From Bacteroidales bacterium (GTDB taxonomy: Bacteria > Bacteroidota > Bacteroidia > Bacteroidales > UBA12077), in assembly GCA_021740225.1 (NCBI GenBank), contig JAIPAF010000003.1, positions 1 to 37,330 on the forward strand: a stretch of 37,330 nt of DNA, in the 5' to 3' direction. The notes below the pieces were generated by a model. The model was given only the letters and a program-made list of their open reading frames with translations. It searched no databases and was not told the origin of the DNA. How positions within the stretch are numbered: position 1 is the first letter of the stretch; the number at the start of each line of letters is the position of its first letter. This document shows, one piece after another, positions 19,201 through 28,700 of the stretch. Both the position numbers and the translations under genes were made by a program.

Positions 19201-19509
19201 CAAAAAGCTCTTTGGATGGTGCCCATAAAGGATGGGGGATACTACGAAGTACAGGCCTATGTCTCCGATGCAGGACTACAGCCACAATGGGGCCGCGGCG
19301 GAGAGAATAACGAAGAAAAACTTTATCATTATAAGATATTCCATGACAGCGGTGAAGAGGTTATTCCGGTTAATGCCAGAAACTATGAGGGCGACTGGGT
19401 CTCGCTGGGAGAATATTATTTTTCCCCGGATTCAGCAAAAATTCAAATATCCAATCAATCCAAAGCCAGAACGGTGGTCGCTGACGCCGTTAAACTAATC
19501 CAAAAATAA
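16225..19509 (+). CDS. ABC-2 type permease fused to an M1-peptidase-like extracytoplasmic region (no HEXXH) and a golvesin-like C-terminal domain
   Basis: N-terminal multi-TM region; central region with VEVPAQFHAYKKNFTLANEATLPQMVLMKER, as in ABC-2/M1 fusions; C-terminal IVDNEDPSFRVL...YYEVQAYV...SLGEYYFSPDSAKIQISNQSKARTVVADAVKLIQK resembling golvesin-type domains. Confidence 0.75.
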   Translation: MFSFKNFNTVARFESKTLMRSWFLRIFAIIAFIVLIFFNILVSQQDFSPRVLRGLPTNIPYASLLIFNVIQAVIAVFLATDFMKRDKKQDTTEVIYVRSLSNAEYIWGKVFGNLKVFLGLNVLILLIPLIFTLVTQDMTLNLLGYGLYFLLISLPTLLFIFGLSFFLMAWLRNQAIVLLVLLGYIALTLFYLDDKLYYIFDYMSFNIPMIWSEFIGLADSSRIIMHRALYVSLGIAMVFLTVLLMKRLRQSNSAYWISWTGGILFLGIAVFLAANHIEKETSMRQFRNKLIALNDQYLQNNLPRVREYDLDLVHKGDKVQMVAEMEVLNPTGEKLDSLIFSLNPGFKLNRCTIDGQENGYRKDHHLVIIDKTLKPGDSTNITLHYAGRPDERVCYLDVPNRLLFRGEHMILFRMPKKFSFTTPGYLMFTPELLWYPVAGTGFSTKNVAGFRKNFAEYQLTVEPAKNMTVLSQGKAERENEKWVFEPGKPMTCMSVIAGKYQRDSLTVDNITYNIYHKAGHDIYNPFFNDIRDTIPSIIKTVMGNYESDLHLEYPFENFSIIEVPAQFHAYKKNFTLANEATLPQMVLMKERAFSLDGADFPRSLRRRLTRSDRDRSAEDIKAELFRQFIQSNFIEGEDFRRGWFRAEDISGNTKIFPNFISYTNDFGVKELPVMNPVLERYIESRSTEEDRSRFLGNDGVGEEERANLLLKNNSFAELMSDTAHFVRLSDVIDIKGSYFIDLMKHFSGNFDFDPVLDSFIVASRYQNNTGEIFLDYMKNRYNVNTEKYMNDWLYSKQLPAFEFTDMDAYSYYEKERPRYQAEITITNTGKGLGIVNLNMRIGRRRNSSLSEEKTVILDPGQSKRIGLSVGEEPSMLIVNTLVSSNLPSTLNFPLQDIKEDKDANGGEFIREVEPPSSGDEAIIVDNEDPSFRVLVPEKAIKLRDLIQNNQSREEYTGVNPWRPPEEWQKAIHSKFYGEVKLSANYVRAGNGEQKALWMVPIKDGGYYEVQAYVSDAGLQPQWGRGGENNEEKLYHYKIFHDSGEEVIPVNARNYEGDWVSLGEYYFSPDSAKIQISNQSKARTVVADAVKLIQK

Positions 19510-19515
19510 ATCATT

Positions 19516-20997
19516 ATGATTCTAAAACGCTTTATTGCTATCTTTTTTTTATCTTTTTTGGTTGTATCAGCCGGCGCACAACAGTTGCTGACACTTGAAG
19601 AAGCGTTGGAAATTGCCAACGACAACAGCCCGGAAGTAAGAAAAAGCCGATTGAACAGGCAACGCAGCAAAAATTTTCTGGATGCGCAAAGGGCTTCGCT
19701 AAAAACCAATTTCAACCTTTCTCTTGAGCCTTTCAACTACTCAAGAGAAGAACGATTTTATGAAATGGAATCCAGGTGGCAAACCACCGAAATGTATTCC
19801 AGCATGGCCAATTTTAGCATTTCTCAGCCAATCACGCTTACAGACGGGGAACTATCCCTGAACAACCGGCTTGCCTGGCAACATTCCACCACGGAAGTAG
19901 GCACACAACTAAACGAAGATATTGCTTTCAGTAACAATTTGTTTCTGCAGTACGAACAGCCCCTGTTCTCCTATAATGAAACCAAACAGAATCTGGAAGA
20001 ACTGGAGCTGGATTACGAAAGGTCAGACATACAATACAGGCTTCAAAAGCTAAACACAGAGGTACAGGTAACCAGAAGCTATTATAATTTGTATGCCTCT
20101 CAAATGGCATTGGAAATATCCAGAGAAGAACTGAAAAATCAGAAGGAGAATTACCAGGTTGTGCAAAACAAAGTAGATGCCGATTTACTGGCCTTAGAGG
20201 AACTTTATCAGGCGGAAGTTAACCTGACCTCGGCACGTTCACAGGTTTATACCCGTGAAGTTCAGCTCCAAAATGCGAAGGATGATTTCAAACAACTCAT
20301 TGGAATGGATCTGGACAGAAATTTCAGGGTTGAACTCGATATAGAGATCGATTCGGTAGATATAAACATGGATAAAGCCATACAGAATGCCCTTGGATCT
20401 CGCCTGGAGATCCGCAACCGGGAGATCGAACTTCAAAACGCCAAGTTCAACCTCATTGAAACCAGTGACCGGAATAAATTTAAAGGAAATGTATCGGTTT
20501 CTGTTGGTGTTCAAGGAGTAGACAAACAATTTGCTGATATGTACGATGTACCTACAACCAGCCCTTCCATTTCGCTAAGCTTTAACGTTCCCATCTGGGA
20601 CTGGGGGGCTCGCGAAGCCCGTATAAAAGCTGCTAAATTGAATGTACAATCCAATCGGATTGATTTGAATGAGGAGTCCAAATCGATTAACCTGGGCATT
20701 CGCCAAACTATACGGAACCTAAGGAATTATAAGAATCAGATAGAGATAGCCAGAAAGAATCAAAAGAATGCCCAACTGACTTATGATATCAACCTGGAAC
20801 GGTACAACAGGGGTGATCTTACCGGAATGGATATTCAGCAATACCAGAACCAACTAAGTCAGGCGAAAATGGATCTGACCACAGCCCTCATCGATTATAA
20901 AATGGAACTGCTTAATCTTAAAATGCAGACGCTGTACGATTTTATAGAAAATGAACCGTTGCTCCCCAAAAATGTAGTTAACAGTATTTTAGAATAA
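19516..20997 (+). CDS. TolC family outer membrane efflux protein
   Basis: Signal peptide; LTLEEALEIANDNSPEVRKSRLNRQRSK; long coiled-coil repeats; RYNRGDLTGMDIQQYQNQLSQAKMDL. Confidence 0.9.
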   Translation: MILKRFIAIFFLSFLVVSAGAQQLLTLEEALEIANDNSPEVRKSRLNRQRSKNFLDAQRASLKTNFNLSLEPFNYSREERFYEMESRWQTTEMYSSMANFSISQPITLTDGELSLNNRLAWQHSTTEVGTQLNEDIAFSNNLFLQYEQPLFSYNETKQNLEELELDYERSDIQYRLQKLNTEVQVTRSYYNLYASQMALEISREELKNQKENYQVVQNKVDADLLALEELYQAEVNLTSARSQVYTREVQLQNAKDDFKQLIGMDLDRNFRVELDIEIDSVDINMDKAIQNALGSRLEIRNREIELQNAKFNLIETSDRNKFKGNVSVSVGVQGVDKQFADMYDVPTTSPSISLSFNVPIWDWGAREARIKAAKLNVQSNRIDLNEESKSINLGIRQTIRNLRNYKNQIEIARKNQKNAQLTYDINLERYNRGDLTGMDIQQYQNQLSQAKMDLTTALIDYKMELLNLKMQTLYDFIENEPLLPKNVVNSILE

Positions 20998-21002
20998 TAA
21001 AC

Positions 21003-22088
21003 ATGAATTGTATGCATACAAAAACTTTTTTCTTTTTACGAATCCTTTCCGCTATCACCCTCTTTGCGATGATGATTTCCGGGTGTAACCAGGGAGAGAT
21101 CAGCAGAGACAGTGATGTTGCCGTACCTGTGTCGGTTACGGAAGCCAATTATGAAGCCATTAGTGAATTCCTGCAAACCACCGGCACAGTGAATGCTGTT
21201 CATTCAGCAGAGCTGGTGACCAAAGTGGAAGGAGATTATTTTCTTCAAACCAATCCGAGAACCAACCAAAAGTTTGCCCTGGGTGATCAGATAAAAGAAG
21301 GGGAAACACTAATAAAGCTAAAAAACAGGGAATATGAGCTGGGTATTCAGATTGAATCAGTAAAACTGGAGCAGAAAATAGCCAAACAGGAATATGAAAA
21401 GCAACAAGCTCTATACGAAAAGGGGGGGGTGACCCTTCGGGAACTGACCAATGCCGAAAAAACTTATATCAATGCCCAGAATGCTTTAGAAGAAGCCAAA
21501 CTGAACCTGAACAAGCTTTCCGTAACCGCTCCCATCACCGGATTTATCACTCAACTACCCTACTATACCCCGGGAACCCATATGAATGCCAATACCAACG
21601 TTGCCAAAATAATGGATTACCGTGAATTGATGCTGGAAGTGAGTTTTCCGGAGAAAACCCTGCCGATAATTCAGACCGGCCAACAAGTAAGAATAAATCA
21701 TTATTCCCTGGATACAGCGCAAGCCCTTGAGGGTAGAGTAACGGAGATTTCTCCTGCTGTGGATCCGGACACCCGTATGTTTGATGCCAAAATCCGGGTA
21801 CAGAATCAACAAAAACGGCTTCGGCCGGGAATGTTCGTAAAAGCCAATGTTATGGTAGAACATAAAGACAGTGTGATCACTCTGCCGCGGGAAATCGTGC
21901 TCGAGAGAAACGACCGGCAGATCGTATATGTGGTCCAGCAAGACCGGGCCCATGAAAGAAATGTAGTAACGGGAATTGAATCCGGCGACAGGGTTGAGAT
22001 CATTGACGGGATTGAAGAGGATGAACGGGTGGTCACCGACGGCTACGAAACACTGAGGGACCGGAGTAGGGTGAAGGTGCTGCAATGA
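21003..22088 (+). CDS. Efflux RND transporter periplasmic adaptor subunit (HlyD/MFP family)
   Basis: Lipoprotein-like N-terminus (MMISGCNQ); VEGDYFLQTNPRTNQKFALGDQIKEGETLIKLKNREYE; LSVTAPITGFITQLPYYTPGTH; RVTEISPAVDPDTRMFDAKI. Confidence 0.92.
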   Translation: MNCMHTKTFFFLRILSAITLFAMMISGCNQGEISRDSDVAVPVSVTEANYEAISEFLQTTGTVNAVHSAELVTKVEGDYFLQTNPRTNQKFALGDQIKEGETLIKLKNREYELGIQIESVKLEQKIAKQEYEKQQALYEKGGVTLRELTNAEKTYINAQNALEEAKLNLNKLSVTAPITGFITQLPYYTPGTHMNANTNVAKIMDYRELMLEVSFPEKTLPIIQTGQQVRINHYSLDTAQALEGRVTEISPAVDPDTRMFDAKIRVQNQQKRLRPGMFVKANVMVEHKDSVITLPREIVLERNDRQIVYVVQQDRAHERNVVTGIESGDRVEIIDGIEEDERVVTDGYETLRDRSRVKVLQ

Positions 22089-22144
22089 AGAATGTGAGAA
22101 TGCGTGAATGCGAGAATGTGAGAATGCATGAATGCGAGAATAAA
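22089..22144 (+). repeat. Left octamer array (GAATGNNN), including a 24-bp tandem duplication
   Basis: AGAATGTG|AGAATGCG|TGAATGCG|AGAATGTG|AGAATGCA|TGAATGCG|AGAATAAA; 22089-22112 and 22113-22136 match at 23/24 positions; starts immediately after the adaptor stop codon. Confidence 0.9.
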
Positions 22145-22167
22145 ATAATAAAATTTAAGTAAGAAAG

Positions 22168-22539
22168 ATGACCGAAAAAGAAATTTTTATTGAAAAGTTG
22201 AAGAAAATTACAAAAGAATTCGCTGTAGATATAATTTTCTTTTGTAATGCATTGAAGACCTGCAAAGCATCATCGGTTGTTGAATATCAGCTTGTAAAAT
22301 GTGCAACCTCAACGGGGGCAAATTACAGATCCGCTTGCAGAGCGAGATCCAAAGCTGAATTTTTTAGTAAAATTTGCATTGTTTTAGAAGAAGCCGATGA
22401 GTCGGACTACTGGCTTGAGATAATAGATACTGCCGGATTATCTGATAACAAAAAAGAATTGACAAGACTCAGAAAAGAAGCCAATGAAATAATAAGAATC
22501 ATAGGAAAAGCAAAAAATTCATCTTTTCCTAACAAATAG
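22168..22539 (+). CDS. Four-helix-bundle protein (S23 / rRNA intervening-sequence protein-like)
   Basis: 123-aa ORF; CKASSVVEYQLVKCATSTGANYRSACRARSKAEFFSKICIVLEEADESDYWLEII matches the family pattern. Confidence 0.88.
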   Translation: MTEKEIFIEKLKKITKEFAVDIIFFCNALKTCKASSVVEYQLVKCATSTGANYRSACRARSKAEFFSKICIVLEEADESDYWLEIIDTAGLSDNKKELTRLRKEANEIIRIIGKAKNSSFPNK

Positions 22540-22548
22540 TTAAAATTC

Positions 22549-22652
22549 AACTATTCATGCGTACAATCATTAAAATCTCCATACTTTCACTCATTCATAC
22601 ATTGAAGCATTCAAACATTCATGCATTCACGCATTTTAGCATCCAAGCATTT
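22549..22652 (-). repeat. Right octamer array, same repeat in inverted orientation (NNNCATTC)
   Basis: Phased 8-mers, clearest at 22589-22652: actcattc|atacattg|aagcattc|aaacattc|atgcattc|acgcattt|tagcatcc|aagcattt; more degenerate units back to 22549. Confidence 0.8.
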
Positions 22653-22705
22653 CATAACTAATATATCATAACATAAAGAACCACATTACAGATAAAAAGG
22701 ATTCC

Positions 22706-25700
22706 ATGATAAAACTAACCCGCTTCTCAGTAAAATACCCGGTAACCATTACAATGCTTGTTTTTGCAGTCCTGCTTCTCGGTTACATCTCATTTAACCG
22801 CCTGGGGACGGACTTGTTTCCCGATTTAAGAAATCCGCGGTTGTTTGTAGAACTTCATTCCGGAGAAAAACCCCCTTCGGAAATTGAATCGAGGTTTGCA
22901 GAAAACATAGAAAGTCTGGGTATACGCCAAAACGGAGTGACCGATGTTTCCACGGAGATTGGTACAGGAAGGATGTTAACCACCATTCATTATGAATGGG
23001 GACAGGACATGAATGCTGCCTTTCTTGATCTACAAAAAGCACTTTCTTCTGTGGCCACCAATCAGGAAGTGGACGAGCTTAACATCTACCAGAACGATCC
23101 CAACGCCGCACCCATCATGAGGGTAATCGTCAGTAATGCGGACATCAATGATATGAATCTGCTGCGACAGACGGCGGAGAATTATATTTATAACCAGTTG
23201 GTGCGGCTGAATGGAGTGGCCGATGTTGAACTCTCCGGTGAAGAAGAGGCGCAACTGCTCATTCAAACGGAAAGCTATCTTATGGACGCTCACGGTCTAT
23301 CCATGGACGAGATATCTTCCCGTATTCAGGCTTTCAACCGTGATATCAGCGGGGGTACGCTTGAGGAAAAAGGAACGGAATATCTCATCACGGGAGAAAG
23401 TTTATTGGGAAAGGTGGAGGATTTTCGCAACCTGATTGTGGGATACCAGCAGAAAACTTCCAGAAACAATGAGCGCACTCAAATTCCTGTCACCCTTGAA
23501 CAAGTGGCTGATGTGCAAATGAAAAACAAAGACCCTGATAACATGGTTTACTTCAACGGGGAGCGGTGTATCGGACTTGCCATTTACAAGGAGCAGGGCA
23601 AAAACACCGTGGATATAGTAAAATTGGTAGACCAGGCCCTGACTGATTTAAACAAGGCTTTGCCGGGCTACCGGTTCACCGTTGTAGAAAACCAGGGAGA
23701 ATACATTGACCAGGCCATTGGTGAAGTAGAAAACACTGCCCTTATCGGTATTTTATTGGCGGTTTTCGTGCTTTTCCTATTTTTACGGCGATTGCGTGTA
23801 ACGCTCATTGTTTCGGTGGCCATCCCCATATCAATCATTGCCACTTTTAATCTAATGTATTTTAACGGTTTAAGCCTAAATGTAATGACATTGGGTGGTC
23901 TTGCCCTCGGGGCCGGTATGCTGGTGGATAATGCCATTGTAGTAATCGAAAATATATTCCGCCACATCGAAGAGGGTTCCTCTGTGAAAGATGCTGCCAT
24001 ACAAGGCACGGCAGAGATGGGAGGAGCCATTACAGCCTCTACACTCACCACCATCGTAGTATTTTTACCTATTGTATACCTGCATGGTGAATCGGGCGAA
24101 TTATTCAAGGAAGAAGCCTGGACCGTGGCATTTTCTCTCTTGTCCTCTCTTTTTGTTGCTCTGCTTGTTATTCCGGTAATGACGGATAAGTGGATCAAAG
24201 CGGAGCGGAAAAAAACATTGAAATCAGTAAATATAGGGTGGTATGGCCGGTGGCTGAGCGGGATTCTCAACAAGCGATGGCTCGTTATTGGACTCAGTGC
24301 AGGTTTGATCGGCTTTGCCGCTTTATTGCTGCCGCGCGTGGGAAGTGAATTCATGCCCAAATCCCAGGGTGGCGCATTTGCTGTTTCAATAGAACTTCCC
24401 GGCGGTACCCGTTTGGAGAAAACAGCCAGGGTGGGCCGGCAGGTGCAGGCTATGATGGACGATGCCTTTGGTGATAAAGTGTCCTATTATTACCTGCATG
24501 TGGGACCCGGAACTGAAGAAGATGCTGCTACTACAGAACTAATGCAGGGAAGCAACTTCGCCAGCATTCAGGTACAACCCAAAGAGGGGGCGGTCATCCG
24601 CCCCGAAGAGGTGATTGCATTGACCAACTCCTCACTAGGTGATGTATCGGGCCTGAAAATAGAATACAAACAAAAACAAACAAGCCTGGATGAGATTCTG
24701 GGAACCGATGCATCTCCCCTTGTCGTCCAAACTTCCGGAGAAGAGCTGGAACAGATCGAATCGATCACCGAGAATATTCGTAAAGAACTTACAGGCATTG
24801 AAGGATTGTATGACGTAAAAACCAATTTTGATAAGGGCGCACCTGAAATTGAAGTCCGCGTAGACCGGTACCAGGCGGGAATGTACAATATCAGCCTGGA
24901 TCAGATAGTCAATCAGATTGAAAGGCAATTGACCGGAATGGAAATAGGGGAGTTCGACAGGGAAGGAGAGATGACCGATATTACCCTGAAATTACCTGAT
25001 TTGAGCAGAAAAGACCTTGAAGAGCTGGAGTTGAGATCGGGGAATCAGGTTATACGGCTGGACCAGATTGCCACCTTCCATACCGGTCAGTCACCGGGAA
25101 AGATATACCGGGAAAACCAAAAACGGGTGGGTAAAGTAATGGCCCGTATTGAAGAGGATATAACCCTGGATCGTGTGGTCAAAAAAGTAAATGCCAAACT
25201 GGCCGGGATAGAATTCCCAGCCCGTTATCAAACAGAAATCACAGGAGAAGAACAAAAGAGAGCAGAATCTTTCGCAAGTCTAAAATTTGCACTCATACTC
25301 TCCATCATTCTGGTATATATGGTGATGGCCTCGCAATTCGAAAGTCTGCTACATCCCATGACTATTCTGCTTTCACTGCCTCTTGCTTTCACCGGTCCCG
25401 TATTTTTATTTCTTGGAATAGGTGAATCATTTAACATCATAGCATATATTGGCATTATCATGCTGGCAGGAATAGCGGTGAACAACAGCATCATCCTTGT
25501 TGATGCCATCCGCCGGTATCAGCGACAGGGAATGGTAAAGCGGGATGCCATATTACAAGCCGGGCAAAACCGTATAAGACCCATTGTGATGACCAGCATT
25601 ACCACCATTCTGGCGCTATTACCGTTAACCATTGACTTCGGTCAGAGTGCCGAGCTCCGTTCCCCAATGGCCTGGGCTGTTATAGGAGGTTTGATCACAT

Positions 25701-25789
25701 CAACCATCCTTACGCTAGTGACCATCCCTTGCGTGTATTACATTTTTCAGCGAAAAGAAGTATTGTCAAATCCGGAAGATCAGGAATAA
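22706..25789 (+). CDS. Efflux RND transporter permease subunit
   Basis: 1027-aa ORF; GTDLFPDLRNPRLFVELHSGEKPPSEIESRF; TM4 GGLALGAGMLVDNAIVVIENIFRH; TM10 GIIMLAGIAVNNSIILVDAIRR; RIRPIVMTSITTILALLPL. Confidence 0.95.
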   Translation: MIKLTRFSVKYPVTITMLVFAVLLLGYISFNRLGTDLFPDLRNPRLFVELHSGEKPPSEIESRFAENIESLGIRQNGVTDVSTEIGTGRMLTTIHYEWGQDMNAAFLDLQKALSSVATNQEVDELNIYQNDPNAAPIMRVIVSNADINDMNLLRQTAENYIYNQLVRLNGVADVELSGEEEAQLLIQTESYLMDAHGLSMDEISSRIQAFNRDISGGTLEEKGTEYLITGESLLGKVEDFRNLIVGYQQKTSRNNERTQIPVTLEQVADVQMKNKDPDNMVYFNGERCIGLAIYKEQGKNTVDIVKLVDQALTDLNKALPGYRFTVVENQGEYIDQAIGEVENTALIGILLAVFVLFLFLRRLRVTLIVSVAIPISIIATFNLMYFNGLSLNVMTLGGLALGAGMLVDNAIVVIENIFRHIEEGSSVKDAAIQGTAEMGGAITASTLTTIVVFLPIVYLHGESGELFKEEAWTVAFSLLSSLFVALLVIPVMTDKWIKAERKKTLKSVNIGWYGRWLSGILNKRWLVIGLSAGLIGFAALLLPRVGSEFMPKSQGGAFAVSIELPGGTRLEKTARVGRQVQAMMDDAFGDKVSYYYLHVGPGTEEDAATTELMQGSNFASIQVQPKEGAVIRPEEVIALTNSSLGDVSGLKIEYKQKQTSLDEILGTDASPLVVQTSGEELEQIESITENIRKELTGIEGLYDVKTNFDKGAPEIEVRVDRYQAGMYNISLDQIVNQIERQLTGMEIGEFDREGEMTDITLKLPDLSRKDLEELELRSGNQVIRLDQIATFHTGQSPGKIYRENQKRVGKVMARIEEDITLDRVVKKVNAKLAGIEFPARYQTEITGEEQKRAESFASLKFALILSIILVYMVMASQFESLLHPMTILLSLPLAFTGPVFLFLGIGESFNIIAYIGIIMLAGIAVNNSIILVDAIRRYQRQGMVKRDAILQAGQNRIRPIVMTSITTILALLPLTIDFGQSAELRSPMAWAVIGGLITSTILTLVTIPCVYYIFQRKEVLSNPEDQE

Positions 25790-25798
25790 GCCTTCACT

Positions 25799-28700
25799 AT
25801 GAACAAATTTGTAAAGCGAAAAATACTGGTCTCCATGCTGTTCCTGGCTTTAGTCATGCTGGGAATCTTTTCCTATCGATCGATGCCGGTTGAACTATTT
25901 CCAAGCGCCGAAACACCGGTACTCTATGTCCAGGTAAACTACCGTTCCCAAATAAACCCTCATTTTGTGGAAAAGGATGCCATCATTCCCCTGGAGGGGA
26001 TCATCAGTGAAGAAGAAGGTGTTGATGAGCTGGAATCGAACATTTCACAAAGGCGGGCAACCATTGTGGTTACCTTCAGGCAGGATGTGGACATCAACTA
26101 TGCTTATCTGAAGCTGGAGCAAAAGATACAGGAGTTTCAGCGGGAACACCGGGAAAACTATATGGTAAACCTGGTCAAGGTCAATACCGACATGTCCTCC
26201 AACCAGTTTATGACCATCCAGGCGCGGGGTGAAGGCGATATCGACCGGATTCGGAATGTCGTTGATCAGGAGATCCTTTCCGATCTGGTGGCAGTGAATG
26301 GCGTAGGTGATGCTACGGTTCAGGGAGGACAGGAACGATCCGTTGAAGTAATTTTTGATGAGGAAACCTGTGAGGCCCTTCACATCACACCCGGAAGGAT
26401 CAATAACCGGCTCAATATGTATTCCAATCAGCGGCTATATGGCGGGATGGTCTATGATGTGGGCAAACGCTGGATTGTAAACGTATCCGGTGAATTAACC
26501 AGCATCAATGAACTAGGGGATATCATACTGGATGACAACGGTAACGTTCGTCTGCAGGATGTGGCTACAATCAACATGGGAAAAAAAGAGCGGGAAACCA
26601 TCAGCCGTGTAAACGGCATGGAAGCAGTGACCATAACGATCTATAACGACGCCAATGTAAATGATATCACACTCTACCATAAGCTACAGGATGCCATAGA
26701 AAATATTAACTCGGAGATGGCTTCCAATCGAGTTGAACTGGTTATCCAGAGCTGTGAGGCTGAAACCATGGAAGAGAACATGAATCAGATACTCAGCCTT
26801 GCTTTAATCGGCGGATTACTGGCCATCTTCGTCCTATGGATATTCCTGCGGAACATACGTTTGGTAGTTGTTGTGGCGCTTGCGATACCCATTTCCATCT
26901 TCGCCTCGATTAATTTTCTCTATGCTGCCGGCATTACCATCAACACGCTCACTTTAATGGGTGTGGCCCTGGCCATCGGGATGCTCCTGGATAACAGTGT
27001 GGTGGTGCTGGAAAATATCTATCGGTTAAGGACAGAAGGTGCCACTCCAGTAGGTGCTGCATCCGGAGGAACAAGACAGGTGATCCGTGCCGTGACGGCC
27101 GCTACTCTTACAACAATAGCCGTTTTTCTGCCCTTTGCATTTTCTACAGAGTTCTTCATTAAACTCTTGGGGAACAATGTGGGGTTTTCCATTATTTTTA
27201 CCTTGCTGGTGTCGCTTCTTGTGGCACTAATATTTATACCGATGGTGGTATACCAATTCCTCAAAGCCCGCAGGAAAGCCCTGACCCTCCATTCGATAAA
27301 TTTTCGAAAACCAATAATTCGCGGATACCTGATATTGTTAAGATTTTGTCTGCGCCATCCTGCCCAGGTGCTCTTTACCATGGTCTTGCTATTTTTTGCC
27401 GCAGTAGTGATTAGTCTGTCAGTTAGTGTAAACACCCTACAGGAAGCGGAAACAGACAGTTTTCGGGTTTCAATCACCATGCCGGGGGGTACAACCCTGA
27501 AAACCTCCGATGAAACGGTAAGCAATATGGAGGACGATCTCGGAAATATAGAGGAGATTGATGAAGTAGTCAGCAACATTGAAGCAGAAGAAGCTTCCAT
27601 GATCATCCAATTGAAGGAAGAGTTTAAAAAGATCAACGACCGGAGTGTAGCTCAAATAAAAGATGATGTACTGAATAGGCTGGATGTATATAACAACGTT
27701 CATGTTAGCATTACGGACATGACCTCGTCTGATGACAGCAACTTCAATATTGGAGGCGGTGCTTCAGATTTTTTGAGTTTCATGGGTGTCGGACAACAAA
27801 CGGAAGAGGTGCTCATCAAGGGTTCGAATTATGAAGATATGGTTTTGGTTGGTGAAAATGTAGAGTATATACTTTCTGAAGAATCGGATAATGTAACCTC
27901 GGCGCGCCTGCAAATATCGCGTGAACAGCCGGAGGTGAGGGTACTTTTCGACCAACGCCTAATGGAGGCTTTAAATATAGATTACACCAGTGTGCAACAG
28001 GAGATGAACGCTTTCTCCAGGCAACTCGAGAGTGGTATGACCTTTAAACAGGGTGATGAGGAATACGATATTACCATACGCAGCAAACAGGCTGAAGAAA
28101 ATCAAAAAGAACAAAAAGGCATGGAAGATCTCCGGCATTTGCTCATAGATGCTGACAATGATAGTGTTGTTTCCTCCCATCATCTAATGGATTTCAGTTC
28201 CCTGCGCTATAGTGAAGGAATTGCTTCCATTCACCGGCAAAACAGGGAAAAAAGCATCTCGGTAAATTACCGCTTTTCATCTGAAATCAATGAAGACAAT
28301 GATTTGCTGGAGAGTGCCCGTGCCGAAGTAGACGAACTGATTTCCGGTTTATACGTTCCACCGGGAGTAGCGGTAGAAGTACAGCATGAGCAGGATCAAT
28401 ACGGTGAATTCAAAATGCTTATTCTTGCTGCCTTTATACTGATCTATATGATCCTTGCTTCCGTATTTGAAAGCTTTTCCACCCCATTCGTCCTGTTGTT
28501 TTCCATACCCTTGGCGGCCATCGGATCGCTCATGGGGCTCATTTTAACCGGAAATTCCCTGCTCAATGCCAATACCCTTATTGGGTTTCTCATCCTCCTG
28601 GGAGTGGTGGTCAATAATGGGATCATACTGATTGATTTTGTGCAAAATATGAGGTTCAATGGAGCCAGGATTGCACGAGCCGTTATCAGTGCAGGATTGC

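Noticed and set aside
22168-22539. Four-helix-bundle protein as Avd of a diversity-generating retroelement
   Set aside because: No reverse transcriptase ORF, and no template/variable repeat pair with adenine-biased differences seen nearby; S23/IVS-type assignment fits better.
22089-22652. Repeat arrays around the four-helix-bundle ORF considered as CRISPR
   Set aside because: Repeats are contiguous 8-mers with no spacers of uniform length and no cas genes in the window.
23668-24360. Long antisense ORF (230 aa, - strand) inside the RND permease gene
   Set aside because: Composition is a shadow of the sense coding frame; no domain pattern. Same reasoning for antisense ORFs at 27019-27636, 28444-28866 and 21555-22085.
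22744-25789. Loss of the AcrB TM10 lysine (N in AVNNSI / VVNNGI) as evidence of dead RND pumps
   Set aside because: Many RND subfamilies naturally carry Asn there while keeping the TM4 Asp, which is retained in both permeases here.
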